Below, in pieces: positions 28,557-36,714 of a stretch of 64,000 nucleotides of DNA (position 1 is the first letter of the stretch; each line of letters opens with the position of its first letter). The position numbers and the translations under genes are program-made. The notes under the pieces are model-generated. The model was not told the DNA's origin and did not search any database. It was given only the letters and a program-made list of their open reading frames with translations. The stretch comes from Pararhodobacter aggregans (GTDB taxonomy: Bacteria > Pseudomonadota > Alphaproteobacteria > Rhodobacterales > Rhodobacteraceae). Location: contig NZ_QDDR01000017.1 in assembly GCF_003075525.1 (NCBI RefSeq), positions 1 to 64,000 of the forward strand. The letters are read 5' to 3'.

Positions 28557-29204
28557 ATGCAAATCATCGAAAAAATGCGCGCCACCATGCAACTGAACGC
28601 GGAGAAGCCCGATCCGGCCCTCCTGCCGACGTCCCGGCAACTCCGGCGCTCCACGGTCGCCGCCGTGATCGGGGCGGCCTTCATCGGGGTCGGCGTCTAC
28701 CTGCCCGCCGAATACGGGATCGACCCGACCGGGATAGGCAGTGTGATGGGCCTGACCGAAATGGGCGAAATCAAGCAGCAGCTTGCCCGTGAAGCGGCCG
28801 AAGACGAAGCGATCCACGGCGGTGACCAATCCTCGAGCGTCATCGACGACATTTTCGGCCTCTTCGTGGGCGCGGCCCATGCGCAGGAAGCCTGGACCGA
28901 CACGGTCACCTTCACTCTGGCGCCGGACGCGGCGACCGAGGTCAAGCTCGTCATGGCCGCGGGCGATGTCGCCGAATACGCGTGGGTCGCAGAGGGCGGC
29001 CGGATCAACTTCGACCTGCACGCCCATGGCGACGGCCAGTCCATCGACTACGACCGGGGCCGCGGCGCGACCGAGGGCGAAGGCAGCATCGAGGCCCCGT
29101 TCCCTGGCGAACACGGCTGGTTCTGGCGCAACCGCGACGATGCGGAGGTGACCGTGACGCTGCAACTGCGCGGGGCCTACAGCGAGGTGGTTCGGAGCGA
29201 GTGA
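28557..29204 (+). CDS. Membrane-anchored periplasmic protein linked to HupE
   Basis: The 215-residue protein has a cytoplasmic N-terminus, one transmembrane helix (TVAAVIGAAFIGVGVYL, about 32-48) and a β-rich exterior domain (VKLVMAAGDVAEYAWVAEGG, FDLHAHGDG, HGWFWRNRDD). Such 'transmembrane anchor' proteins regularly follow this type of HupE gene. Its biochemical role is not established. The start is 12 nt after the HupE stop with TAAGGAG, so both are one transcript. Confidence 0.82.
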   Translation: MQIIEKMRATMQLNAEKPDPALLPTSRQLRRSTVAAVIGAAFIGVGVYLPAEYGIDPTGIGSVMGLTEMGEIKQQLAREAAEDEAIHGGDQSSSVIDDIFGLFVGAAHAQEAWTDTVTFTLAPDAATEVKLVMAAGDVAEYAWVAEGGRINFDLHAHGDGQSIDYDRGRGATEGEGSIEAPFPGEHGWFWRNRDDAEVTVTLQLRGAYSEVVRSE

Positions 29205-29210
29205 TCAATT

Positions 29211-29234
29211 GCGCCTGCGGGAGACCGCAGGCGC
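29211..29234. terminator. Hairpin after the metal island
   Basis: GCGCCTGCGG-gaga-CCGCAGGCGC is a perfect 10-bp stem with a GNRA-like tetraloop, 6 nt after the stop of the anchor gene and 99 bp beyond the virB6 stop on the other strand. It lacks a clear T-tract but could act as a bidirectional barrier between the convergent operons. Confidence 0.55.
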
Positions 29235-29332
29235 TGCCGCTTCTCCGGAGGCGACCAGGGATCAGCATGATGCAATACCATGCATAGCTGTTTTTTTGGC
29301 CGTCGCCCAAGGAGCAACAATCGCTCCCGGCC

Positions 29333-30358
29333 TCACCGTCCCAACCGCTTTGCCCTCTCGGCCATCCTGATCACTTGCGCGCTTGCCGTCGCCGCAGCGC
29401 TCCGCACGGCAGCAGGCGCTTGCACCGTGCCACGCCCGATCGCCTCACCCGTCGTGAGTGCCCCGATCCGCGCCCTGCCCTGCACACCTGAGGTATTCAC
29501 CAGCCCCCGCAGGACCCCTGCAGACCCACTGACGATCGCAGGTGCCGCAGCCACCATCAGGTTTCCAGAGATACCCCGCACGATCAGCGGCGTTGCCGCG
29601 ACGAAGCCTTTGGCGAGGAACACCATCACGAAGAATGGCACCAGCGAGCCGATGTTGGTCGCGGAGTTCGGATCACCGAGCTGGGCCAAGAGCGAATTCG
29701 CCATGCCGACGACGGTCGAGAACATGGCGGCGATGACGATGGGGTAGAAGGCATAGCTGATCGTCGTCGAGACCCATCTGTGGAAGAAATCCTTGGTCGC
29801 ATCGAAGAGCGACAGCGCGATCATGATCGGCGCAAGGCCGAGCATCAGGGTAAGCATCATCTTGGCGAAGATGAGGACGATGCCAGTCATGAAGCCGAGG
29901 AGACTCAGGAGCACGAGGCCGATTCCGCCGAGGATCGCGCCGGTCATCCAGTTCAGGTTGTTACCGATCGCGTTCAGGTATTGGCTGAACTCCGTGATGA
30001 GATCATCGAACTCGGCGGCAAAGTACGTGGCCCCTGCCCCGCCGCCACCGACCGAGGAGATCAGGGCCCCGGCGACATAGTCGAGCCCGCCGATAACGGC
30101 ATTGGCGACCGCGTTGAAGTTGGCCCAGTTGAAGGCAAAGAGACCTATAAGCGTCAGCTTGATCAGGTACCAGAAGAAGCTGGCCCCATCCATGCTGCGG
30201 AACTGGAAGGCCATGTTGATGCAGACGCCGATCAGCGAGAGCGTGACCATCAGCAGGACGATCGTGCCGGTATTGCTGGCCACAGCCCCGAACTGGGACT
30301 CTGCCGCATCGGCAAGGAAGCCGTCGGCCGTTCCGACCATCCAGCTGACGATGCTCAT
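29333..30358 (-). CDS. virB6: VirB6/TrbL inner-membrane channel protein
   Basis: The 341-residue polytopic protein has six or so helices, a central loop (DDLITEFSQYLNAIGNNLNW) and conserved trans-membrane core LGLAPIMIALSLF. VirB6 forms part of the inner-membrane passage for DNA. The ATG at 30358 shares one base with the TAA of the preceding gene, so the in-frame sequence extending up to 30505 is not used. It is the last gene of the virB run. Confidence 0.9.
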   Translation of the reverse strand: MSIVSWMVGTADGFLADAAESQFGAVASNTGTIVLLMVTLSLIGVCINMAFQFRSMDGASFFWYLIKLTLIGLFAFNWANFNAVANAVIGGLDYVAGALISSVGGGGAGATYFAAEFDDLITEFSQYLNAIGNNLNWMTGAILGGIGLVLLSLLGFMTGIVLIFAKMMLTLMLGLAPIMIALSLFDATKDFFHRWVSTTISYAFYPIVIAAMFSTVVGMANSLLAQLGDPNSATNIGSLVPFFVMVFLAKGFVAATPLIVRGISGNLMVAAAPAIVSGSAGVLRGLVNTSGVQGRARIGALTTGEAIGRGTVQAPAAVRSAAATASAQVIRMAERAKRLGR

Positions 30359-30777
30359 TACCAGTTGCCTTGCGTTTCGCAGATATCCTGGACGTCGCGG
30401 GCGATCTGGTTCTGCTCGTTCCGAATGGCCAGCCGAGCTTGAGTGTGCTCCGCCTGAGTGCTTGTCGCGAACCGTTCCTCGTACTCGGCGGAGGCGGCAT
30501 CCCATGACGGGAAGCGCACATCACAGCCGCAGTCGCCGGTTTCCTTGATCGCCTCCCAGGACCGCAACTCGTAGAGCCGCATCAACGTCAGCGCCTTATA
30601 GGCCTCGCGCGGGTGGACCTCGTCCATCCAGGTCGGCCGTGCGGGCCGGTCGTTGCAGATCCGGTATTGCTGGGGCGCGATGGTCACGGTGAGATCATTC
30701 GTGACCTGAGGCGAGGTCTGCGCCGCGAGCGGCGCAGCCAGCAGGGTGACAGCTGCGGCGAGGGTGATCTTGCGCAT
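30358..30777 (-). CDS. Exported T4SS-linked protein of unknown function
   Basis: The 139-residue product has a signal peptide (MRKITLAAAVTLLAAPLAAQ) and four mature cysteines (ICNDRP, CGCDV, DICETQ), suggesting disulfides. ATG 30777 is chosen for AAGGA 6 nt upstream; an ATG at 30798 would overlap the virB11 stop as ATGA. The position between virB11 and virB6 and the export signal suggest an envelope component of the secretion channel. I do not recognise its family. Confidence 0.65.
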   Translation of the reverse strand: MRKITLAAAVTLLAAPLAAQTSPQVTNDLTVTIAPQQYRICNDRPARPTWMDEVHPREAYKALTLMRLYELRSWEAIKETGDCGCDVRFPSWDAASAEYEERFATSTQAEHTQARLAIRNEQNQIARDVQDICETQGNW

Positions 30778-30794
30778 GGGGATTTCCTTTCGGT

Positions 30795-31829
30795 TCATTC
30801 GGCCGCGACTCCGGGGCGCTCGGCGCCTTCGTTTGGGCTCGTGTTCTGGTCTGGATGCCTTGCCTGCCCCGGCAGGAAGAATTCGGTGATGCCGCGGGCG
30901 CCGTCATGGCGACCGGCCTGGATGACCACGTCGATGGAGCCTTCGATGTAGTCGACCATATCGGCATAGGTCATCGGCACATCGGTCTTGAGCGCGGCGA
31001 TGGCGAGACGGCGGACCGCCAGTTGCGGGGTCTCGGCATGGAGCGTGGTGAGCGAGCCGCCATGGCCGGTGTTGATCGCCTCAAGGAAGGTCATGGCCTC
31101 GCGGCCGCGGACCTCGCCCAGCACGATCCTGTCGGGCCGCATACGCAGGGTGGAGGCCAGAAGTACATCGGCGCTGCGGGCCTCGGTGTCGCGATCCGAA
31201 ATCAGCGTCACGGCATTCGGCTGCTCGGGGCGCAGCTCTGCCGCCTCCTCGATGGTGATGATCCGCTCCTCGGGTGGGATCAGCGAGAGGATCTTGCGCG
31301 CCGCGACCGTCTTGCCGGTCGAGGTGCCCCCCGAGACGATCATGTTGAGCTTGTTCTCGACGCAGAACCGCAGGGATGCATCGATGTCGCCGGAAGCCAC
31401 CACATCGCGCAGGGCGGCATTCCGTTCGCGGCGCAGGCCTTCGAGGCTGCGCTCCTTGCCATAGAGAAACCCGAGCTTGATCGCCTCCAGCGGCAGGGAG
31501 GAGAAGAACCGTAGCGAGATGGAAAACCCACCCTCGACGGCGGGCGGCTGGATCACCTGCGCCCGGATCGGACGGTCCCGGTAGAGGATCGAGACCGAGA
31601 CGATGGGTTTCTTGGTGCTGAGCGTGGTCGAGGCGGCCGAGGCGATCTGGTTGCCGAGGTCCTTGATCTCGGTCTGGGTAAGCGGGTTGCCGAGGCCTCG
31701 CATGAAGTGATCGCCCTGGAATTCGCTCCAGACCTGCCCGTCGGGGTTGATGCAGACCTCGATCGTGTCGTCGCGCTGCACGGTTGCGCCCAGCCGGTCG
31801 AGCGAGGCTTCAAGATAACTCGCCGCCAT
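30795..31829 (-). CDS. virB11: VirB11 secretion ATPase
   Basis: The 344-residue hexameric traffic ATPase has Walker A GGTSTGKT at 167-174, an Asp box and His box in between (ITIEEAAELRPEQPN) and a Walker B region RPDRIVLGEVRGREA. It powers switching of the VirB4/VirB11 base between pilus assembly and DNA transfer. ATG 31829 is 1 nt past the virB10 TGA, so the upstream in-frame start at 31889 is rejected. Confidence 0.95.
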   Translation of the reverse strand: MAASYLEASLDRLGATVQRDDTIEVCINPDGQVWSEFQGDHFMRGLGNPLTQTEIKDLGNQIASAASTTLSTKKPIVSVSILYRDRPIRAQVIQPPAVEGGFSISLRFFSSLPLEAIKLGFLYGKERSLEGLRRERNAALRDVVASGDIDASLRFCVENKLNMIVSGGTSTGKTVAARKILSLIPPEERIITIEEAAELRPEQPNAVTLISDRDTEARSADVLLASTLRMRPDRIVLGEVRGREAMTFLEAINTGHGGSLTTLHAETPQLAVRRLAIAALKTDVPMTYADMVDYIEGSIDVVIQAGRHDGARGITEFFLPGQARHPDQNTSPNEGAERPGVAAE

Positions 31830-31830
31830 G

Positions 31831-33153
31831 TCAGAAAATCTCCAGATCGCGGTCGACCATGACGGTGATCCGCGTGCCCTGATCGACATGGATCACGGGG
31901 CGGATCGCCAGATAGTCCTGCATGACGTTTTGGGTGCTGTCGCGCAGGTCCGTGCCGACGTCACTTGCGATGTCGGACGCAGCCTCATCCTCGATCTGTC
32001 CGGCAGCGGCTGCAGGCAAGGCCCCGATCAGCGAGATCAGCGCGGCCGAGCCGAAACGCTGCGCGAAGCGGGTGTCGACAAAGCCGGTGGTGCCGGTGCG
32101 GCCGAGCTCATCCCCACCGAAGGCGCTGATTTCCACGGTCTGGTTGTCGGGCAGGATGATGCGGTCCCAGGCCACCATGACTCGCGACTGCGCGAGCGCC
32201 ACATCGGAGCGATAGCGCCCCACAAGACGTGCACCGCGCGGGATCAGGACCCGCGCGCCGTCGAAGGAATGCACATCTTCCGAGACGATGGCTCGGATCG
32301 CGCCGGGCAGCGTGCTGTCCAGGGCGGTCTCGGTCACGGCCTGGATCATCGTACCCTGCACGACGGTGTTGCCGGGGTTCACGATCACCTCGGCCCGCGT
32401 CACCGGGGCGGGTCTGGCGCCTGCGCGCACGAAGGCTTCGTCCTCATTCAGGCGCGCGGCCTCAAAGCTGTTCTCCCGGTCGGTCCCTGCCCCCATCCCG
32501 GAAAACGCGATCATGGGCGACGCGATGCGTTCGGCCCGGGCTTCGGCCTCCGCGATGCGGCGGCGCTCAAGTTCGGCGAGCCGCAACTCTTCCTCGTTCG
32601 GCCCGAGGTCGGTGGGGGCAGGCGGGGTCAGCCGCGCGACTTCGAGGTCCATGCGCAGCTGGTCGAGCTCGCGGTCGCGTTCGGTCAATTGCCGCTCGAG
32701 CGCGCGCTGCGCCTCGGTCGAGGCCTCCTGCAGCGCCGCGATCTGCGCCGTGAGATCGGCGATAGCCTGCTCCGCGCCGCTGTCCGATGCCTCGACAGGC
32801 CGCGCGCGCAGGTCTTCGAGTTCCGCCCGAAGCGTCGCGAGGCTTTCCATCAGCGCCAGTTCCGACGCAGAGGGGCCCGTTTCGGCGGGCGGCGGCGCAG
32901 GCTCGACCACGGGCATGGGTGCGAGGTCACCGAAGCCCGATCCCGCCGTCTGGAACTCTTCGGGGGCTGCGGTCGGCAGGGGCGCTTCTGGCGATGGCTG
33001 CAGGGCGGCCCAGGCCAGCCCGCCCACGGCCACGATCCCGGCAACGCCAAGGATGGCGGTCAAAGGCGACGGCCGAGGGGTGCCCCGCTTCTTGTTGGTC
33101 GTACCTTCAAGCGCCGCGAGACGCGCGGCGAGGTCTTCGGTGTCCTGGCTCAT
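31831..33153 (-). CDS. virB10: VirB10/TrbI envelope-spanning protein
   Basis: The 440-residue protein has a short cytoplasmic N-terminus, one membrane helix (LTAILGVAGIVAVGGLAWAAL, about 30-50), a coiled-coil/Pro-rich stretch and the conserved C-terminal β-barrel region (PGTVVQGTMIQ-like NTVVQGTMIQAVTETALDS, RVLIPRGARLVGRY). VirB10 bridges the two membranes. ATG 33153 overlaps the virB9 stop (ATGA). Confidence 0.95.
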   Translation of the reverse strand: MSQDTEDLAARLAALEGTTNKKRGTPRPSPLTAILGVAGIVAVGGLAWAALQPSPEAPLPTAAPEEFQTAGSGFGDLAPMPVVEPAPPPAETGPSASELALMESLATLRAELEDLRARPVEASDSGAEQAIADLTAQIAALQEASTEAQRALERQLTERDRELDQLRMDLEVARLTPPAPTDLGPNEEELRLAELERRRIAEAEARAERIASPMIAFSGMGAGTDRENSFEAARLNEDEAFVRAGARPAPVTRAEVIVNPGNTVVQGTMIQAVTETALDSTLPGAIRAIVSEDVHSFDGARVLIPRGARLVGRYRSDVALAQSRVMVAWDRIILPDNQTVEISAFGGDELGRTGTTGFVDTRFAQRFGSAALISLIGALPAAAAGQIEDEAASDIASDVGTDLRDSTQNVMQDYLAIRPVIHVDQGTRITVMVDRDLEIF

Positions 33154-33863
33154 GATGTGGGCCCACCCATATCCTGAACACAGACCTCGTCTTCGCCGAG
33201 GCGCAGCACCCATTGCCGGTTCACACCCGAGACGCGGATGACACCGTCTTGAAGCGCGGTGCTGTTCACCGCCCACTCGCCGCCATTGGCATAGCGAAAG
33301 ACCGCCGGGACCGGCGCGTTCCGCGCGAAGCGGAAATACGTGAAGGTGCCGTCATCCCAGATGGCTGTCGGTGTGAACTCCTCCCGGGCGCTGACAGCGT
33401 AGTTGGCATTCGGCGCCTCTGCCGCGACCGCCCGGGCCGGTTGAACGCGACTCTCGGGATAGCGGAACTGCACGACGTAATGCGGGGTCTCGCGCGCCTC
33501 GACCACGTGGAAATAGTAGGAGCGACGGTTCGTGTAGACCGTGATGTTGGTGGCGACACCAGAGGCGGCAGGCTTGATCGCGAAGGCCCGACCGCCCGGC
33601 ACGCCGTCGAACTGGAAGCCCACCGTGTCGCCTGCGATGATCGAGCGGATGGTCTCGCCCTCGCCGAACTCGACGGTGGTGACGCGGGTCAGAGTGGTGA
33701 CGACGCGGTAGACCTGCCCCTCGGTCCAGGTGGCGATCCGGACGCGATTGTCATGGGGGCCAGCGCGCGGCGTGGTCTCGGCAAAGGCTGTTGGTGTGGA
33801 AAGCACCAGGGCACCGGCGACGAACAGGGCGTGAACAGGGGCAAGAACTGGAACAGAGGTCAT
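33150..33863 (-). CDS. virB9: VirB9/TrbG outer-membrane complex protein
   Basis: The 237-residue periplasmic protein has a signal peptide ending near AFAET and the VirB9 pattern: an N-terminal β-domain (DNRVRIATWTEGQVYRV), a variable linker and a C-terminal domain (WDDGTFTYFRFARNAPVPAV, VNRQWVLRLG) that joins VirB7 and VirB10. It overlaps virB8 upstream and virB10 downstream by 4 nt each. Confidence 0.94.
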   Translation of the reverse strand: MTSVPVLAPVHALFVAGALVLSTPTAFAETTPRAGPHDNRVRIATWTEGQVYRVVTTLTRVTTVEFGEGETIRSIIAGDTVGFQFDGVPGGRAFAIKPAASGVATNITVYTNRRSYYFHVVEARETPHYVVQFRYPESRVQPARAVAAEAPNANYAVSAREEFTPTAIWDDGTFTYFRFARNAPVPAVFRYANGGEWAVNSTALQDGVIRVSGVNRQWVLRLGEDEVCVQDMGGPTS

Positions 33864-34537
33864 TCGGAACGGTCCGATCGGATGGCATATTGGGTGACGG
33901 TGAAGCCGAAAGGGTTTTGCCAGACATCGTCGATCGAGCGGGTCCGTTCGGGCTGAAAAGCGAACATCAATGTTGCGGTGAAGGATCCGTCCTGCGCGCC
34001 CTGCGGGCTGGTCAGGCGCTTTCTGAGGCGGACCTGGGCGCGGTTGTCACCGATCAGCGTGATCGAGGCGATCTCGACGGCCATCTCTGCCGCGGGGCCG
34101 TAGCGGGTCGGCGGATAGCTCTCCTGCCCCGAGGTCCACATGGCGCGCATGCTGGCCTCGGCAGCCCCTGTGGATTGCGCCAACACCCGGCGCACGCGCA
34201 GATCGTTGTCGAGCTGGTTGTAGGCCTCGCGGTCGAGGATGTAGCGATAGATCTGCGCCTCGATAATGGCCGGGCGTTCGGCAAGCGATACCGTCTCAAC
34301 CGTTGCATTCGGCAGGGCCAGACCCGTGGCGGGATCATAGGGCACGACGACCGGTGGGGGCGTCTCGACCATCAGGGCGACGGCTGCGGCCGCAAGGCAG
34401 CCGAAAACGCCAAAGCCCGCCCCGCCAAGGCCGATCATCCGCCAGTGCTGCTCCCGACGCAGTGCGCCGTGGATCAGTTCCTCCTCGACCAGTTCGCGCG
34501 CGCTCATGCCCGCCGTCATGTCCGGTGCCTTTCTCAT
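33860..34537 (-). CDS. virB8: VirB8 inner-membrane assembly factor
   Basis: The 225-residue bitopic protein has an N-terminal helix (GGAGFGVFGCLAAAAVALMV) and a periplasmic NTF2-like domain ending DDVWQNPFGFTVTQY, the typical VirB8 terminus. VirB8 nucleates assembly and contacts VirB9 and VirB10. ATG 34537 overlaps the virB5 stop by 4 nt, so the in-frame extension to 34651 is excluded. Confidence 0.92.
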   Translation of the reverse strand: MRKAPDMTAGMSARELVEEELIHGALRREQHWRMIGLGGAGFGVFGCLAAAAVALMVETPPPVVVPYDPATGLALPNATVETVSLAERPAIIEAQIYRYILDREAYNQLDNDLRVRRVLAQSTGAAEASMRAMWTSGQESYPPTRYGPAAEMAVEIASITLIGDNRAQVRLRKRLTSPQGAQDGSFTATLMFAFQPERTRSIDDVWQNPFGFTVTQYAIRSDRSE

Positions 34538-35331
34538 GGCGCGAGGCTCGGCAGGGTGAAGTCCATATAGCGGCGCTCTTCGGCGACGGTGGCAGCATCC
34601 ACCACGCCCGCATTGCCCGCGCCGAGGGTTTGGATCGCTTCGAGTTCCCACATCCGCGTCATGGCGATCGCGAGTTCCGCCGTGACGCGGGTGTTGTGGT
34701 CCATCGACGCCTTCAGGTCTTCCATGTCCGGGATCAGGGAGACGAGTTGCTCGACGCGCTCCAGCGATTGGGCCGCCTCGGCGTGGCTGTTCTGGGCTGC
34801 GGCCGACATCACGGCGCCGGTCGTGGCGCGCGTGGCAACACCTTCTGCGCCGGGATTGCCGCTGGTGGCGATCTCGCGCAGCGAGTCCTCGTCGAACCCG
34901 GCGCTGGCCAGCGCCTGTTCCATCTGCGTGCGCAGGGGCCCCGCATTGGGGCCGATCAGGCTCGACCAGTCGCCTGCCTGGATGCCCCGGATCAGGCCGG
35001 GGATGTCTTCGAAATTAGCTTGCAACAGGTTGTCGAGATCGCCGCCCATGGCCAACCCAAGGATACTGCGCGGCCCGGTGAGCGAGGCATACATCTCGTT
35101 CAGTTGATCGAGCTGACTTTGCAGCATGTTGAGTTGCTCCAACGCATTGTCCAGAAGATCGGTCTGGATCCCGAAATCCTGCAGCATCTGCTGCAGCTGA
35201 CGGATTTCCTGGGCGATGTTCTGGGTATCGACCGTGGGCACGCCCTGGGCGGTGACAGGCCCCGCGAGGGCAATGGTCAGCGCGAGAGTCGCGGCGGTGG
35301 CGGTAAGGGAACGGGACAAGCGCCGGATCAT
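34534..35331 (-). CDS. virB5: VirB5-like minor pilin / pilus-tip protein
   Basis: The 265-residue exported protein has a signal peptide ending GPVTAQ and a long helical hairpin region (QEIRQLQQMLQDFGIQTDLL ... MLQSQLDQLNEMYASL), as in VirB5, which sits at the pilus tip. Its beginning (AQGVPTVD) and end (RRYMDFTLPSLAP) are closely echoed in the next gene upstream, the lytic transglycosylase. Both overlaps with neighbours are ATGA. Confidence 0.85.
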   Translation of the reverse strand: MIRRLSRSLTATAATLALTIALAGPVTAQGVPTVDTQNIAQEIRQLQQMLQDFGIQTDLLDNALEQLNMLQSQLDQLNEMYASLTGPRSILGLAMGGDLDNLLQANFEDIPGLIRGIQAGDWSSLIGPNAGPLRTQMEQALASAGFDEDSLREIATSGNPGAEGVATRATTGAVMSAAAQNSHAEAAQSLERVEQLVSLIPDMEDLKASMDHNTRVTAELAIAMTRMWELEAIQTLGAGNAGVVDAATVAEERRYMDFTLPSLAP

Positions 35332-36494
35332 CGCAAATTCTCCTGGGTGAAATCCATGAACTGCCGCTCGGCCGCTTGCGCGGCGGCCATGGCGAGTTGT
35401 TCCTCGCTCAGCGGCTGGGTGTGGGCTGCCTTGATCCGGGTCCGGATCGCGACCAGCCGGGCAAGCTCGGCGCGCGCGTAGGTGTTGAGCGCGATGGCCT
35501 CGTGCAGGTCCTCGGTTTCGCCAATGCGGGTGATGATGTCCTGAACGCGCAAGGCTGCCGCCCGGACCGAGATCAGCGAATAGTCGCCGTAGACACCCGC
35601 CCCATGGGCCGAGAGGCTGAAGCTTGCGTTGGCGAGGAGCACAGGGTCGATGGTTCCGAGGGCATCGATCCCGCCGACGGCGGCGAGGTAGCTATTGTAC
35701 TGCTGCGGGATGACAACTACGTAATGCTGGGTTTCCGCAAAGGGCGGGACGCCGCCGTAGTTCTGAACGTTGCCCGGGCCTGCGTTGTAAGCGGCGAGCG
35801 CGTGGATGATGTTGCCATCGAACATGTTCAGCATCTGCGCGAGGTACCGCGCGCCGCCGGTGACCTGCAGCCAGGGGTCGTCATAATAGGCCGGATAGAT
35901 CCCGAGATCGCCCGCGGTGCCGGGCATGATTTGCGTGAGGCCAAACGCCCCCACGGGAGAGCGCGCGCCGATTTGGAAGCGGCTTTCCTGCCAGATCAGC
36001 GCCTGCAGCAGGCAGCGCCATTGCACGAGAGAGAGCCCCGCGCGGCTCAACCCGGGCAGGCTATGGGTGTCGCGCGCGGCGCGGATGATCAGTTCCTCAA
36101 TCCCTTCCCGGGCATCGCCGAACATCCGGGCCGCGGCCGGGTTGTTGTCCTCCGGCGCGTAGAGGCTGGCGGCCGCACTCTCGACGTCGTCAACCGCGCC
36201 CTGCCCCACCTCAAGCCCGGCCACGGTGCCAGCCACATCGCCCGAGCCGAGCGACATCGCATCCATCAGCCCTTCGAGCGAGGCGAGTTGCTGGCGCTCG
36301 ATTTCGGCCAGCTCCTCCTCGCGCGTCAGCCGGTCCTGTTGCAGTGCAAGATCCTGATCGGTCTGATCGAGGATTGCCTGCCGCTCTGCGAAGAGGCGCA
36401 GGTCGAAAGTTGGCACGCCTTGAGCGTTGGCTGGCCCCGCCGTGGGACATGCCAGTGCAAGACTGACCATCGAGAGGGGGAGCCAGGTCCGCAT
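35328..36494 (-). CDS. Lytic transglycosylase with VirB5-like ends
   Basis: The 388-residue exported protein opens peptidoglycan for the secretion channel. The SLT domain is central: catalytic Glu170 in IWQESRF, then SPVGAFGLTQIMPGTA and AAYNAGPGNV. The mature N-terminus AQGVPTFDLRLFAE, its coiled-coil (35-80) and the C-terminus ERQFMDFTQENLR match the ends of the VirB5-like product encoded next to it (AQGVPTVD; ERRYMDFT). It therefore looks like a VirB5 scaffold with an inserted VirB1-type domain, distinct from the VirB1 at the head of the operon. Confidence 0.85.
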   Translation of the reverse strand: MRTWLPLSMVSLALACPTAGPANAQGVPTFDLRLFAERQAILDQTDQDLALQQDRLTREEELAEIERQQLASLEGLMDAMSLGSGDVAGTVAGLEVGQGAVDDVESAAASLYAPEDNNPAAARMFGDAREGIEELIIRAARDTHSLPGLSRAGLSLVQWRCLLQALIWQESRFQIGARSPVGAFGLTQIMPGTAGDLGIYPAYYDDPWLQVTGGARYLAQMLNMFDGNIIHALAAYNAGPGNVQNYGGVPPFAETQHYVVVIPQQYNSYLAAVGGIDALGTIDPVLLANASFSLSAHGAGVYGDYSLISVRAAALRVQDIITRIGETEDLHEAIALNTYARAELARLVAIRTRIKAAHTQPLSEEQLAMAAAQAAERQFMDFTQENLR

Positions 36495-36498
36495 GCGA

Positions 36499-36714
36499 TT
36501 AGCCGCCCGCCCCCAGCATCATGAAATCGCACGCCGTGTCACGGCGCGTGACCTCCGCCCCCATGGTCGAGATCGTGGTCCTGGCGGTTGCACCTCGTGC
36601 GGGCGTATCGCGGAAGTCGAAGCAGTTGGCCTGCGCGGGATTGTGTTGCGCACAGGCTGTCAGGGTCAGGCCAAGGCCAAGCAGCACGACGCTGCGGGTG
36701 ATGGTACGGGTCAT
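36499..36714 (-). CDS. virB7: VirB7-like lipoprotein
   Basis: The 71-residue product has a lipoprotein signal (SVVLLGLGLTLTAC) with the lipidated Cys in LTAC and two further Cys in the mature part. VirB7 anchors VirB9 at the outer membrane through short lipoproteins such as this. It overlaps the virB4 stop by 4 nt (ATGA). Assignment is by size, lipobox and position. Confidence 0.75.
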   Translation of the reverse strand: MTRTITRSVVLLGLGLTLTACAQHNPAQANCFDFRDTPARGATARTTISTMGAEVTRRDTACDFMMLGAGG

